Origin: Pseudolysinimonas_A sp947085045
GTDB lineage: Bacteria > Actinomycetota > Actinomycetes > Actinomycetales > Microbacteriaceae
NCBI GenBank assembly: GCA_947085045.1
Contig: CAMTUU010000009.1
Coordinates: forward strand, 1-64,000
DNA length: 64,000 nt
Direction of reading: 5' to 3'
Made by a program: the position numbers and the translations under genes
Shown: positions 8,701 to 16,642 of the stretch, one piece after another
Layout: every line of letters starts with the position of its first letter
Position numbering within the stretch: the stretch's first letter is position 1
Notes under the pieces: model-generated
The model's database searches: none
Told to the model about the DNA's origin: nothing
The model's input: the letters and a program-made list of their open reading frames with translations, nothing else

Positions 8701-9613
8701 GCTCAACGCGACCATCGTGCAACCCGGCCGGGTGCTCACCGAGGACGAGCTGTTCGCCCAGGTCGCCCTGCCGTCGGTCGACGACGTGCCGGACGAGCGC
8801 CTGGGCGACGCCCTCGCCGAGCTCGCCGAGCGCACCGCGGCGGCCTGGAGCGGCCCGGCGGCCGCCCCGATCCGGCGGTTGCCGGAGCGTCTCGACGTCG
8901 CCGAGCTGCCCGATGAGTTCGACGAGCCGGAGCGCATCCCGATCGGCCTGCGGCAGGACACCATGGAGGCGGCGCTCGTCGATCTCGCGGGACGCGACCA
9001 GCATCTGCTCGTGCTCGGCGACCCGGAGAGCGGCAAGAGCGCTCTGCTGGATCTGATCGTGCGCGGCCTCCTCGCCCGGCACACCCCCGACGAGCTGGTC
9101 ATCGCGCTCATGGAGCCGCGCGGGCGCCTCGCGGCCTCGATCCCGAACGAGTACCTCGGCGGGCACGGGTCCACTGGTCCGCGTGCGCGGGAGCTCGCCT
9201 CGGCCGTCGCCACGGAGCTCGACAAGCGTCAGGCGGAGGGCGGCACGACGCCGCGCATCGTGGTGATCGCCGACGACCTCGACATCCTCTCGGCGGGGGG
9301 ACGGTCGCCGCTCGAGCCGCTCGTGCCCTACCTGCCCCAGGCCAGGGACCTCGCCCTCAACGTGATCGTGACGCGCCCGGTCGCCGGCAGCGCGCGGGCG
9401 CTGTTCGAGCCGACGCTGCAGGCCCTCAAGGACCTCGGGGCGACCGGCGTGCTGCTCTCCGGCGAGCGCAGCGAAGGCCAGCTGTGGCCCGGGATCTGGC
9501 CGACGCCTGCGATCCCCGGTCGCGCCCGGCTGCTGCGCCGGAGCGAGCCGCCCCGGCAGATCCAGATCGCGCTGACGCCGACGGCCGAGCCGGTCGCCGA
9601 CGGCCACGGCTAG
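5741..9613 (+). CDS. eccC: Type VII secretion FtsK/SpoIIIE ATPase EccC (fused EccCa/Cb)
   Basis: A 1290-residue motor. Two transmembrane helices near residues 45-90 are followed by a linker and three FtsK-like ATPase domains. D1 has Walker A GATGSGKSE (about 476) and Walker B LLLVIDEFGE (about 585). D2 has GAPQSGRTT (about 809), with Arg replacing the P-loop Lys, and VVLLVDGYG. D3 has GDPESGKSA (about 1093) and IVVIADDLD. This matches full-length single-chain EccC, which recognises Esx substrates and drives export. Start ATG at 5741 overlaps the preceding stop. It is the last gene of the operon; no EccB, EccE or mycosin gene is seen here. Confidence 0.93.
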   Translation: MSTGMVHRPARSTSPSTVPDEEVLAAPPPLGEGDIGAPPLQMLLPVVGSMSSILMMVFLRGNPIFVVVGAMVLVVALVGGVGMALSSRGREARSRRRARERYLDYLETTRADLRAERDRVRADALVTHPEPARLPVVAADPARLWERRPRDADFARVRVGTGVVPWFALKVPIDPNPVQPADPTMVAEAANVRAAYSPIAGLPAVADLLAHRTVAIVGPAEAARRTARALVLQLATWHAPDDVQLAFAVPSAVLPEWTGIDLLPHALMPDRWDGPVRARRVAADAAELGSLLRDEISARVARSTAQRGGVVALESLLVAVIDSPAGPARGFAGGAAPGVVTVAIVGERLHEPSETTLRLTVDADGSLLMDDLTTGSTVVGAVDEASPALLAAVAARLAPLRLSPESRSGGGTLREVGPLDLLGVESVDAIGPAAWTRTSGPSFLRVPVGTDDDGGAIEIDLKEAAQGGMGPHGICIGATGSGKSEFLRTLLLSLAVRHSPDDLSMILVDYKGGAAFSPFQPLPHLAGLIDNLEGEAGLIERARSSINGEIVRRQQQLRDLGGYDSITAYREARRGNPALPPMPHLLLVIDEFGELLTAEPEFIDLLLTIGRIGRSIGVHMLLSSQRIEGGRLRGLDTYLSYRIGLRTFSEQESSVILNTPDAFHLPPVPGYGYLKVDTSVYERFKSGYVAGPAAGPAVIDDDVRPSVLPLPVYNTLQTTLEEMLPGRQPIATSDTPLIDLAVARLHAPAASASAVWLPPLPDRVPLFEVLDGGRTGLQVPIGLLDDPARQRQGDWTIDLTRGGGHHAIIGAPQSGRTTMLRTIAAGIATTRTPAEVTVYGLDLSGAGLARLEAFPHVGGVASRNDGESQTRLLEEMLAMLATREKFFRDQRIESLSGFRALHAAGEVPRIVSADVVLLVDGYGQTRGDFENLEPALAELLTRGGSYGIHLVLTLTRWAEVPMRLQPLIGNRYELRLNDPGESTISRRLNATIVQPGRVLTEDELFAQVALPSVDDVPDERLGDALAELAERTAAAWSGPAAAPIRRLPERLDVAELPDEFDEPERIPIGLRQDTMEAALVDLAGRDQHLLVLGDPESGKSALLDLIVRGLLARHTPDELVIALMEPRGRLAASIPNEYLGGHGSTGPRARELASAVATELDKRQAEGGTTPRIVVIADDLDILSAGGRSPLEPLVPYLPQARDLALNVIVTRPVAGSARALFEPTLQALKDLGATGVLLSGERSEGQLWPGIWPTPAIPGRARLLRRSEPPRQIQIALTPTAEPVADGHG

Positions 9614-9672
9614 CGATTCGGCCCGGTCCTCACAGGGTCGCCGGGCGGGCTCACAGCGACGTCCCAGAAAAA

Positions 9673-9710
9673 TAACGCTTTGGTAACTAGACACCGTTAC
9701 CTTGCCGTTA
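9673..9710. promoter_or_regulatory. Nested palindrome, candidate operator
   Basis: In an AT-richer gap after eccC, an inner inverted repeat GGTAAC (9682-9687) / GTTACC (9696-9701) is enclosed by an outer one, TAACG (9673-9677) / CGTTA (9706-9710). The two 4-base spacers are equal on each side, so the 38-bp site is symmetric and built from four G/TAAC-type half-sites. It may be a double operator. The next gene rightward is the photolyase at 9887; no regulator gene is adjacent. Confidence 0.4.
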
Positions 9711-9788
9711 TACATTCATTTCAGCGCCCACCGTTTGCTGTGGCGGAGGGTGCGGAATGTGATTGCAGGACACTCTTGGTGCAAGGGA

Positions 9789-9822
9789 GAGGGTCGGCCG
9801 CTCGCCTCTGCGGCCGACCCTC
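9789..9822. terminator. Hairpin downstream of eccC
   Basis: A perfect 12-bp stem, GAGGGTCGGCCG (9789-9800) with CGGCCGACCCTC (9811-9822), around a 10-base loop. It lies in the 273-bp gap between eccC and the photolyase gene. There is no uridine run, as is common for high-GC actinobacterial terminators. Confidence 0.6.
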
Positions 9823-9886
9823 AATCCTGTTAACGCCCTCTCGTCAAGCGCCCTCGACACGGCGCTCGCCCTTTTAGGCTGATCAC

Positions 9887-11221
9887 GTGACTTCGATCGT
9901 CTGGTTCCGCGACGATCTGCGTCTGGGTGATCATCCCGCCCTCCGCGCCGCTCTTGATCGCGGCGGTCCCGTCGTGCTGCTCTACCTGTTCGATCAGCTG
10001 AGCCCCGGCATCCGGCCGCTCGGCGGCGCGACCCGCTGGTGGCTGCATCACTCGCTGGCCGCCCACGCCGCCGAGATCGCGAAGCGCGGCGGCACCCTCG
10101 TGCTGCGCCGCGGAGCGGCCGAGGACGTGCTGCCGGCCCTCGTCGCCGAGAAGGGTGCAGAGGCGGTCTTCTGGAACCGCCGCTACGGCGCGAGCCGCGA
10201 GATCGATGCCCGGCTGAAGGCCCGGTTCTCCGAAGACGGGCTGGACGTGCGGAGCTTCGCCGCGAACCTGCTCGTCGAACCCTGGGCCGTCTCGACCGGA
10301 GCCGGCGAGGGGTTCCGGGTGTTCACGCCGTTCTGGCGTGCCGCCCAGCAGCTCCCGATGCGCGAGCCCCTCCCCGCACCGCGCGAGCTGCCCGCGGGAC
10401 CGGCGACGGCATCCGACGACCTCGCCTCCTGGGGATTGCTGGCGACGCATCCCGACTGGGCGCAGGGGCTGCGCGAGACCTGGGAGCCCGGCGAGAGGGC
10501 GGCCCGCCGCCGCCTCGAGCACTTCGCCGACGATCGGCTCGCCGACTACCACCGCCGCGACGAACCCGCCCTCGGCACGTCGGGTCTCAGTCCGCACCTG
10601 CGCTTCGGCGAGATCTCGCCCGCGCAGATCTGGCATCGGATGCACGGTGAACTGTCACCGGCGGCCCGGAGGAACGTGCCCAAGTTCCTCTCCGAGGTCG
10701 GCTGGCGCGACTTCAACTGGTCGATCCTCTACGCCCACCCCGACCTCGCGACGACGAACTACCGCCGGGCGTACGACGCGTTCCCGTGGTCCTGGGATCG
10801 CGGCCCCGAGGTCGAGGCCTGGCAGCAGGGGCGCACCGGCATCCCGCTCGTGGATGCCGGTATGCGCGAACTGTGGCGCACCGGCACGATGCACAACCGG
10901 GTGCGGATGGTCGTCGCCTCGTTCCTCGTGAAGAACCTGCTGCGGCACTGGCGGATCGGCGAGGAGTGGTTCTGGGACACCCTGGTCGACGCCGACGAGG
11001 CGAGCAACCCGGGCAACTGGCAATGGGTTGCCGGATCCGGCGCCGACGCGGCCCCCTACTTCCGGGTGTTCAACCCCGAACTGCAGGCGAAGAAGTTCGA
11101 CGCCGACGGGTCGTACGTGCGGCAGTGGGTGCCGGAGGACGAGCTGCTCGCCCCGATCGTCGACCTCGGCGAGTCCCGCCGCGAGGCGCTCGAGGCGTTC
11201 TCGACGCTCACCCGCCCCTGA
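9887..11221 (+). CDS. phr: Deoxyribodipyrimidine photolyase
   Basis: A 444-residue cryptochrome/photolyase-family protein. The N-terminal antenna-binding Rossmann domain opens SIVWFRDDLRLGDHPAL. The C-terminal FAD domain holds WRDFNWSILYAHP, the GIPLVDAGMREL helix, RMVVASFLVKNLL, and NWQWVAGSGADAAPYFR followed by FNPELQAKKFD, all class I photolyase signatures. It repairs cyclobutane pyrimidine dimers using blue light. The GTG start at 9887 lies 6 bases after TAGGCT (a -10 hexamer), so the message is probably leaderless. Monocistronic; the converging pseudouridine kinase ends 5 bases away. Confidence 0.92.
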   Translation: MTSIVWFRDDLRLGDHPALRAALDRGGPVVLLYLFDQLSPGIRPLGGATRWWLHHSLAAHAAEIAKRGGTLVLRRGAAEDVLPALVAEKGAEAVFWNRRYGASREIDARLKARFSEDGLDVRSFAANLLVEPWAVSTGAGEGFRVFTPFWRAAQQLPMREPLPAPRELPAGPATASDDLASWGLLATHPDWAQGLRETWEPGERAARRRLEHFADDRLADYHRRDEPALGTSGLSPHLRFGEISPAQIWHRMHGELSPAARRNVPKFLSEVGWRDFNWSILYAHPDLATTNYRRAYDAFPWSWDRGPEVEAWQQGRTGIPLVDAGMRELWRTGTMHNRVRMVVASFLVKNLLRHWRIGEEWFWDTLVDADEASNPGNWQWVAGSGADAAPYFRVFNPELQAKKFDADGSYVRQWVPEDELLAPIVDLGESRREALEAFSTLTRP

Positions 11222-11226
11222 CGCGC

Positions 11227-12114
11227 TCAGACCGGCGGGCGCCCGCCGACGAGCATCACCGCGCGGGCCGCGACGCCGACGGCCTGCTGCAGGGCCGCCT
11301 CGGCGTCGCCGTCGCCCACCCAGCGGACGAGGAACCCGGCGGCGAACGCATCGCCTGCTCCGGTCGGGTCGACGAAGTTGTCGACGCGCGGAGCGGTGAG
11401 CGCGTACGAGGGGAGTCCGCGGCGGAACAGGGTCGCCCCGGCCGCCCCGCGCTTGAGCACGACCATCGGGAAGTACTCGAGCAGAACGGTGCCGATCCGC
11501 TCCGGGTCGCGCTCGCCGGCGAGCAGCTCGCCCTCCGCGAGGTTCGGGAAGATCAGCTCCACCCCGGCCAGGTCGCCGAGGAAGCGCGCGACGCCGTAGT
11601 CGGCGAGGTACCCCGTCGACGACGGGTCGACCGAGACGGGCACCCCGCGGTCACGGGCGTGCGCGATCATCGTCAGCGGCGCCCCCCGGGAATTGTCCTT
11701 CGTGATCGTGTAGCCGCTGATGTGCACCACGCCGACGGCGGCGAGGATCTCGTCAGTCAGCAGCTCGGGACGCAGGGCCGCGTTGGCCCCGCGGTCGGTG
11801 AACATCGAGCGGCTCTGCCCCTCGACGATGAGCACGATCGCGCCGGTCGGCATCCCCGGCTCGACCTGCAGGTACGGCACGACGCCCGCGTGCCGCAGCA
11901 GCTCGGCGTGGTGCTCCGCGTCGGCCGAGCCCGCGGTGCCGAGGAAGTCGACCTCGCCGCCGATCGACCCCGCCCAGGCGGCCGTGTTCGCCGCCGAGCC
12001 GCCGGGACGGGGCTGGATGCGGGCATCCGTGTCGGTGTCGTCGCGCATCGAGCCGCGGGGGATGACGACGATGTCGTTGACGAGGTCGCCGACGACGACG
12101 AGGCGACCGACCAT
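11227..12114 (-). CDS. PfkB-family kinase, probable pseudouridine kinase
   Basis: A 295-residue ribokinase-fold sugar kinase. It opens MVGRLVVVGDLVNDIV, has the PfkB glycine motif PRPGGSAANTAAW (about 36-48), and the C-terminal catalytic signature VDPTGAGDAFAAGF with the base Asp. Its ATG at 12114 shares one base with the psuG stop (TGATG). Coupling to a PsuG homologue makes pseudouridine the likely substrate: the kinase makes pseudouridine 5'-phosphate, which PsuG splits to uracil and ribose 5-phosphate. Substrate is inferred from context; the family also phosphorylates ribose, adenosine and others. Confidence 0.82.
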   Translation of the reverse strand: MVGRLVVVGDLVNDIVVIPRGSMRDDTDTDARIQPRPGGSAANTAAWAGSIGGEVDFLGTAGSADAEHHAELLRHAGVVPYLQVEPGMPTGAIVLIVEGQSRSMFTDRGANAALRPELLTDEILAAVGVVHISGYTITKDNSRGAPLTMIAHARDRGVPVSVDPSSTGYLADYGVARFLGDLAGVELIFPNLAEGELLAGERDPERIGTVLLEYFPMVVLKRGAAGATLFRRGLPSYALTAPRVDNFVDPTGAGDAFAAGFLVRWVGDGDAEAALQQAVGVAARAVMLVGGRPPV

Positions 12115-13022
12115 CAGGGCAGGGCCGACCATGCGGTCGCGATGTCCGCGGCGACGCGCACGTTGTTGCGGGCCAGGTCGAGATTCACCTCGAGGCTGCG
12201 GCCGCCCGACGCGTCGACGATGTAGCCGAGCAGGAACGGGGTGACGGCCTTGCCACGCACCCCGGCGCTCTCGGCGGCGTCCCACGCCGTCGCCAGCACG
12301 CGGTCGTGCTCCGCCGGGTCCCACTGCTGGTCGAGCGGCACCGGGTTCGCCACGATGAGCCCCTGGCGCGCGCCGAGCTCGTCGCGGGCGCGCATGACGG
12401 CGGCCACCTCGTCCGCGCCGTCGACGGCCCAGTCGAGCTGGTAGCCCGACTCGCGCAGCCAGAACGCCGGGAACTCCCGCGTGCCGTACCCGACGACGGG
12501 GATGCTGAGCGTCTCGAGCCGCTCGAGGGTGCCCGGGATGTCGAGCACGCTCTTCACGCCCGCGCTGACGACCGTGACGGCGTTCTCGGCGAGGGTCGGC
12601 AGGTCGGCCGACTCGTCGAACGTCGAATTCGCGCCGCGGTGCACGCCGCCGAGTCCGCCGGTCGCGAAGACGCGGATGCCGGCCAGCGCCGCGAGCCGCG
12701 CGGTGGCGGCGACCGTCGTGGCACCCGAGAGGCCGAGGGCGGCGAGGATCGGCAGATCCCGCACGGACGCCTTCGCGAGGTCCTCCTCCGCGATGCGACG
12801 CACCCCGTCCTCGTCGAGCCCGATGCGCGGGATGCCGTCGAGCACCGCGATCGTCGCGGGCACGACGCCGCGCTCGCGCAGGATCTGCTCGAACTCGAGG
12901 GCGGCCTGGTGGTTGCGCGGGCGTGGGAGCCCGTGGGAGATGATCGTCGACTCGAGCGCGACGACCGGGCGGCCGGCGTTCAGGGCCTCGGCAACCTCGG
13001 GGGTGAGAAGCAGGGAAGACAC
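12114..13022 (-). CDS. psuG: Pseudouridine-5'-phosphate glycosidase
   Basis: A 302-residue PsuG/IndA-like enzyme. Signatures visible are VVALESTIISHGLPRPRN near the N-terminus, TTVAATARLAALAGIRVFATGG (split by the active-site helix), GGVHRG, VVSAGVKSVLDI with the catalytic Lys, and VVGYGTREFPAFW. It reversibly cleaves the C-C glycosidic bond of pseudouridine 5'-phosphate. The GTG start at 13022 has no obvious ribosome-binding site; TACCGT on the reverse strand just upstream would suit a leaderless message. Forms a two-gene operon with the kinase. Confidence 0.92.
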   Translation of the reverse strand: MSSLLLTPEVAEALNAGRPVVALESTIISHGLPRPRNHQAALEFEQILRERGVVPATIAVLDGIPRIGLDEDGVRRIAEEDLAKASVRDLPILAALGLSGATTVAATARLAALAGIRVFATGGLGGVHRGANSTFDESADLPTLAENAVTVVSAGVKSVLDIPGTLERLETLSIPVVGYGTREFPAFWLRESGYQLDWAVDGADEVAAVMRARDELGARQGLIVANPVPLDQQWDPAEHDRVLATAWDAAESAGVRGKAVTPFLLGYIVDASGGRSLEVNLDLARNNVRVAADIATAWSALP

Positions 13023-13094
13023 CCGTCAACGGTACGCGACCCCAATACGACAGGATGACGACGCCGCTGTTCGGTGAAACTCCAGACTCTCCTC

Positions 13095-13131
13095 AGGATC
13101 CCGCGGCGGCCCCGAAATGACCGGGGATCCT
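13095..13131 (-). terminator. Hairpin between ether-lipid operon and psuG
   Basis: Stem AGGATCCC (13095-13102) with GGGATCCT (13124-13131), with a further GC-rich pairing possible inside the loop. It lies downstream of the leftward flavoprotein gene and upstream of psuG, so it would end the lipid operon. No uridine run. Confidence 0.4.
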
Positions 13132-13213
13132 GCGCCGCGAGGGCCGTCGTCGCACTCCGATCCGGGGCCGCCCCCGACCACTCCTGTCGACCGGGAAAGT
13201 CTCGATCGAGCGG

Positions 13214-15031
13214 TTACGCCTTCTGCGCGGCGGGCTTCTTCGCGGCCGGCTTGCGCGCGGCCGGAGCCTTGGCGGCAGCGGCCTTCGCCGTCGTCGCCTT
13301 CGTGGCGGCCGCGGCCTTCGGAGCCTTCGCCGACGACCCCTGGGGCTTCGCGCCGAGGATCTTGCCGGGGTTCAGGTTGCTCTTCGGGTCGGTCGCGCTG
13401 AACAGCCCGGCCATGACGGCGACGCCCTGGCTCGAGATGTCCTGCTCCATCCACGGCGAGTGTTCGACTCCGACACCGTGGTGGTGCGAGAGCGTCGCGC
13501 CGTTGTCGATGAACGACTGCTGGATCGCCGACTTCACGACGTCGTACTCGGCGATCATGTCGCTCTTCTCGACGAACGCGAAGGTGAAGTAGAGGCAGGC
13601 ACCCGAGTGGTACGAGTGCGACATGTGGGCCATGATCCAGCCCTCGATGCCGATCGAGGCGTACGCGTCGTCTGCGGCCTTCATGGCGCCGTCGTAGACC
13701 GCCTGCAGCTTCGACCAGGGGGCCGCCGTCTCGGAGACGTCACCGACCGCGCCGTAGTCGAGCAGGAAGTCGCGCAGGTACGGGGTGTCGAACTTCTTCT
13801 GGTCGTAGAGCACGCCCGGGCCGGTGCCGACGCCCATGCCGTTGTGCTTCTTGACGATGGCGTCGACGATGCCCTTGCTGAACTTCGTGCCCTTCTTCGT
13901 GCCTTCGAAGCCGATGAACGACAGCGCGATGTTCTCCAGGCCGCCGGGCTGCTTGGCCCAGCCCTTCGACTTCATGAGCTGCGGCAGCATCGTGCCGGCG
14001 AGGAACTTGTCCATGCCCTTCCGTGACTTGCTGGTCGCAAGCGAGAAGCCCGACTCTCGGCCGTCGGAGACGCGTGTGATCGACGGGTGGGCGTCCGACT
14101 CCGAGATCTCCTGCATCGCCTTCAGGCCGGTCTCGAAGTTCGGGAAGAAGTAGGCCTGCACCTCGCGGACTTCCGCGTTGCGGCGCACCTGGGCGGTCAC
14201 CTCGGTGATGACGCCGAGGCGGCCCTCCGAACCGAGGATCATCTCGCGCACGCTCGGGCCCGTCGACGTGGACGGAAGCGAGCGGATGACGAGAGTGCCA
14301 CCTGGACGCGCCACCCGCAGGCCGCGGGCGATCTGCGAGATGTCACCGAAGCGGTCGCTCTGCATGCCCGAAGAACGGGTGGCGACCCAGCCGCCGATCG
14401 TCGAGTGGGTGAAGGAATCGGGGAAGTGGCCGATCGTCCAGCCCTTCGCCTGCAGCTGCGCCTCGAGGTCGGGTCCCAGGGCTCCCGCCTGGATGCGCGC
14501 CGTCCCGGCGTCGGGGTCGATGTCGAGCACCTTGTTGAGGCGGCCGAGGTCGAGCGAGATGATCGTGCGCTTCTCGGTGGGCACGGGCTCGAGCGAGCCG
14601 GCGATGTTGCTGCCGCCGCCGAACGGGATGATCACGGCATCCGCCGCGATCGCCGCATCCACGAGCTGCTGCACTTCGGCCTCGTCGTCGGGGTAGACCA
14701 CGATGTCGGGGTAGCGCAGCACCTGGTTCGCGCGGATGCGGGCGAGGTCGCGCAGGCTCTTGCCGTAGACGTGGATGACGCGCTCCATGTCGTCGGTGCG
14801 GACGTCGTCGGCACCGACGATGCCACCGAGGGTCTTCAGCAGCGCGGCGGTCGCGACCGGCTCCGCGATCGTCATCTGGTCGAACGACGGCGCCTTCGCC
14901 GGCGTCGCCGTGTGCAGGTCGAGCCCGACTGCCTTCAGCACGAACGGGGCGAAGGCCGGCTTGTCCTGCCAGTGGAAGGCGGTGCCTTCGTTGCCCCAGC
15001 CCCACCACTTCATGTGCTTGACGTCGGTCAT
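13214..15031 (-). CDS. Alkyldihydroxyacetonephosphate synthase-like FAD enzyme
   Basis: A 605-residue FAD-linked oxidase of the VAO/PCMH fold. The FAD-binding segment is PFGGGSNIAGSLEP (about residue 137), with WVATRSSGMQSDRFGDI following. The C-terminal domain contains the triple histidine SHHHGVGVEHSPW (about 514), the hallmark of alkyl-DHAP synthases (AGPS), and HSYHSGACLYFTF upstream of it. AGPS swaps the acyl chain of acyl-DHAP for a fatty alcohol, creating the ether bond. The last 38 residues are a Lys/Ala/Pro-rich tail like a histone H1 tail, unusual for the family. ATGA overlap with the acyltransferase gene; divergent from a fatty acyl reductase. D-lactate or glycolate oxidase relatives are an alternative, but the triple His argues against them. 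Confidence 0.8.
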   Translation of the reverse strand: MTDVKHMKWWGWGNEGTAFHWQDKPAFAPFVLKAVGLDLHTATPAKAPSFDQMTIAEPVATAALLKTLGGIVGADDVRTDDMERVIHVYGKSLRDLARIRANQVLRYPDIVVYPDDEAEVQQLVDAAIAADAVIIPFGGGSNIAGSLEPVPTEKRTIISLDLGRLNKVLDIDPDAGTARIQAGALGPDLEAQLQAKGWTIGHFPDSFTHSTIGGWVATRSSGMQSDRFGDISQIARGLRVARPGGTLVIRSLPSTSTGPSVREMILGSEGRLGVITEVTAQVRRNAEVREVQAYFFPNFETGLKAMQEISESDAHPSITRVSDGRESGFSLATSKSRKGMDKFLAGTMLPQLMKSKGWAKQPGGLENIALSFIGFEGTKKGTKFSKGIVDAIVKKHNGMGVGTGPGVLYDQKKFDTPYLRDFLLDYGAVGDVSETAAPWSKLQAVYDGAMKAADDAYASIGIEGWIMAHMSHSYHSGACLYFTFAFVEKSDMIAEYDVVKSAIQQSFIDNGATLSHHHGVGVEHSPWMEQDISSQGVAVMAGLFSATDPKSNLNPGKILGAKPQGSSAKAPKAAAATKATTAKAAAAKAPAARKPAAKKPAAQKA

Positions 15032-15750
15032 GACTGCTTTCCTTCGGGTGCTTCGGGGGCTCGGTAATCCGAGTCCAGGATCCGGGGGGCGTGCTCGGCG
15101 ATCATGCTCTCGATCTGCGTCTTCACACGGGCCATGAACGCGGTCGGCACCTCGCCGTCGCGAGCGTACATCGGCTCGCCGTAGACCACGCCGACCGGCA
15201 GGCGGCCCGGCTTGGGCCATTTGCCGCCGCGCGGGTGGGCACGGCCGGCTCCGACGAGCGCGACCGGGACGATCGGCACCCCGGTCGCCGAGGCGAGGGC
15301 CGCGGCGCCGGGCTTGAAGTGCCCCAGCTTGCGGTAATCCTTGGCGCGGGTGCCCTCGGGGAACACGGTCAGCGGCACGCCCTTCTGCAGCAGCACCTTG
15401 GCGCTGACGCCGCGCGGGTTCACGCCGGAGCGGTCGACCGGGAAGGCGTTGAAGAAGAGGCTCGTGAGCCCCCGCCGCCACCAGACGTCGAAGAAGTAGT
15501 CGGCCGCGGCTCCGGCGGCGAGGTAGCGCGACATGCGCATGGGAAGCGAGCCGAGGATGAGGGGGGCGTCCAGGTGGCTCGAATGGTTGGCGATGACGAT
15601 GAACGACCGGCCGACCTTCTTCAGGTTCTTGACTCCGTGCACCTCGACCTTGACGGTCGACCACGCCACGGGAACCAGGAGCCCGCGCTGGGCGACGAAC
15701 CGGGCGGCGGCCCGGCTCTTCGAGGTGAACCTCTTGGCCTTCGCGGACAT
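15028..15750 (-). CDS. 1-acylglycerol-3-phosphate-type acyltransferase (PlsC family)
   Basis: A 240-residue PlsC/LPLAT protein. The catalytic NHSSHLD block (HX4D, His about 56) and the phosphate-binding FPEGTRAKD block are present, followed by a proline-rich PIVPVALVG segment. It transfers an acyl group to a glycerol phosphate backbone at the inner membrane face. ATG at 15750 is chosen because AAGGAG lies 6 bases upstream. A GTG at 15786 overlapping the SDR stop (GTGA) is the alternative and adds 12 residues. In this operon it could esterify an alkyl-glycerol phosphate, or make the acyl-DHAP substrate. Confidence 0.85.
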   Translation of the reverse strand: MSAKAKRFTSKSRAAARFVAQRGLLVPVAWSTVKVEVHGVKNLKKVGRSFIVIANHSSHLDAPLILGSLPMRMSRYLAAGAAADYFFDVWWRRGLTSLFFNAFPVDRSGVNPRGVSAKVLLQKGVPLTVFPEGTRAKDYRKLGHFKPGAAALASATGVPIVPVALVGAGRAHPRGGKWPKPGRLPVGVVYGEPMYARDGEVPTAFMARVKTQIESMIAEHAPRILDSDYRAPEAPEGKQS

Positions 15751-15782
15751 GGATCGCTCCTTCTCCGCGCGCTCGTCGTCGG

Positions 15783-16565
15783 TCACTCCGTCACGGTACT
15801 ACTGCGGCTGGAGCTAATGGCACGGGAGATCGCCCGGACGGCCGACCTCGGGAGGTGACGGGCGAACCAGATGAGCACCTTGTACCGAACAGTCGGTATG
15901 GAGATCACCCTGCCCCGCTCGGCATCCCGCAATGCGGATCTCACCAGCTTTTCGGAGTCGAGCCACATCCAGCTCGGGATGCCGCCCTTCGAGATGCCGG
16001 CCCGGGCATGGAACTCGGTATGCACCCAGCCCGGGCAGAGGGCGGTGACCGTCACGCCCGTCTTGTGCAGGTCGTTGGAAAGTCCCTCGCTGAACGCGGT
16101 CACCCAGGTCTTGATCGCCGAGTACCCGCTCGCCATCGTGATGAAGCCGGCGGTGCTGGCGACGTTGATGATGCGCCCACGGCCCCGGGAGCGCATCGAG
16201 CGGGCCGCGGCGGCGCCGAGCTCGCGCACTGCGCGCACCATCACCTCGAAGGCGACGTCGTGACCGGCCGAGTCGGCATCCGACAGTTTGGTATGCATGC
16301 CGAAGCCGGCATTGTTCACGAGCACGTCGATCGGGCGCGCGGCGTCTTCGAGCCGCCTCACGACCTTCGCGACATCCGCGCGCTTCGACAGGTCGGCGGG
16401 CAGCACCTCGACCTCGCGTCCCATGCCGCGCAGTTCATGCGCCATCTCGTCGAGCCGGTCCTGATCCCGCGCCACAAGCACGATGTCGTCGCCTTTCGCA
16501 GCCAGCTGGCGGGCGAAGGTGGCGCCGATGCCCGACGTCCCTCCCGTGACGAGAGCGATACCCAT
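15783..16565 (-). CDS. Short-chain dehydrogenase/reductase, lipid operon
   Basis: A 260-residue classical SDR. It has the cofactor motif TGGTSGIG (7-14), NNAGFG, the active Ser in INVASTAG and the YSAIK catalytic pair. The C-terminus (RYKVLIWFARHLPRSAVRAI) is basic and amphipathic, suggesting membrane association, as in long-chain ketoreductases. First gene of the leftward operon. In the ether-lipid reading it would be the acyl/alkyl-DHAP reductase (the role of DHRS7B in animals, also an SDR). The ATG at 16565 is preceded by TATCGT and no ribosome-binding site, so possibly leaderless. Confidence 0.8.
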   Translation of the reverse strand: MGIALVTGGTSGIGATFARQLAAKGDDIVLVARDQDRLDEMAHELRGMGREVEVLPADLSKRADVAKVVRRLEDAARPIDVLVNNAGFGMHTKLSDADSAGHDVAFEVMVRAVRELGAAAARSMRSRGRGRIINVASTAGFITMASGYSAIKTWVTAFSEGLSNDLHKTGVTVTALCPGWVHTEFHARAGISKGGIPSWMWLDSEKLVRSALRDAERGRVISIPTVRYKVLIWFARHLPRSAVRAISRAISSSRSSTVTE

Positions 16566-16642
16566 GGGGCTTACGATACGGTGCAGGGCAACATCGGGCC
16601 GCGCACGGGACGTGCCACCCCCGCACCGAAGGACCACACGCC

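Noticed and set aside
4649..9715. A very long open frame (about 1,690 codons) on the minus strand opposite eccD/eccC
   Set aside because: It is the mirror of high-GC coding on the plus strand. It has Arg/Asp/Gly-rich low-complexity composition, no domain and no ribosome-binding site, and the plus strand carries unmistakable EccD and EccC.
9660..9880. A 65-codon frame in the eccC-photolyase gap
   Set aside because: No ribosome-binding site, poor codon bias, and it contains the palindrome and hairpin; more likely non-coding.
11227..13029. A single 600-residue kinase fusion on the minus strand
   Set aside because: The first half is an out-of-frame shadow of psuG. The kinase begins at 12114 with a TGATG junction, so these are two genes.
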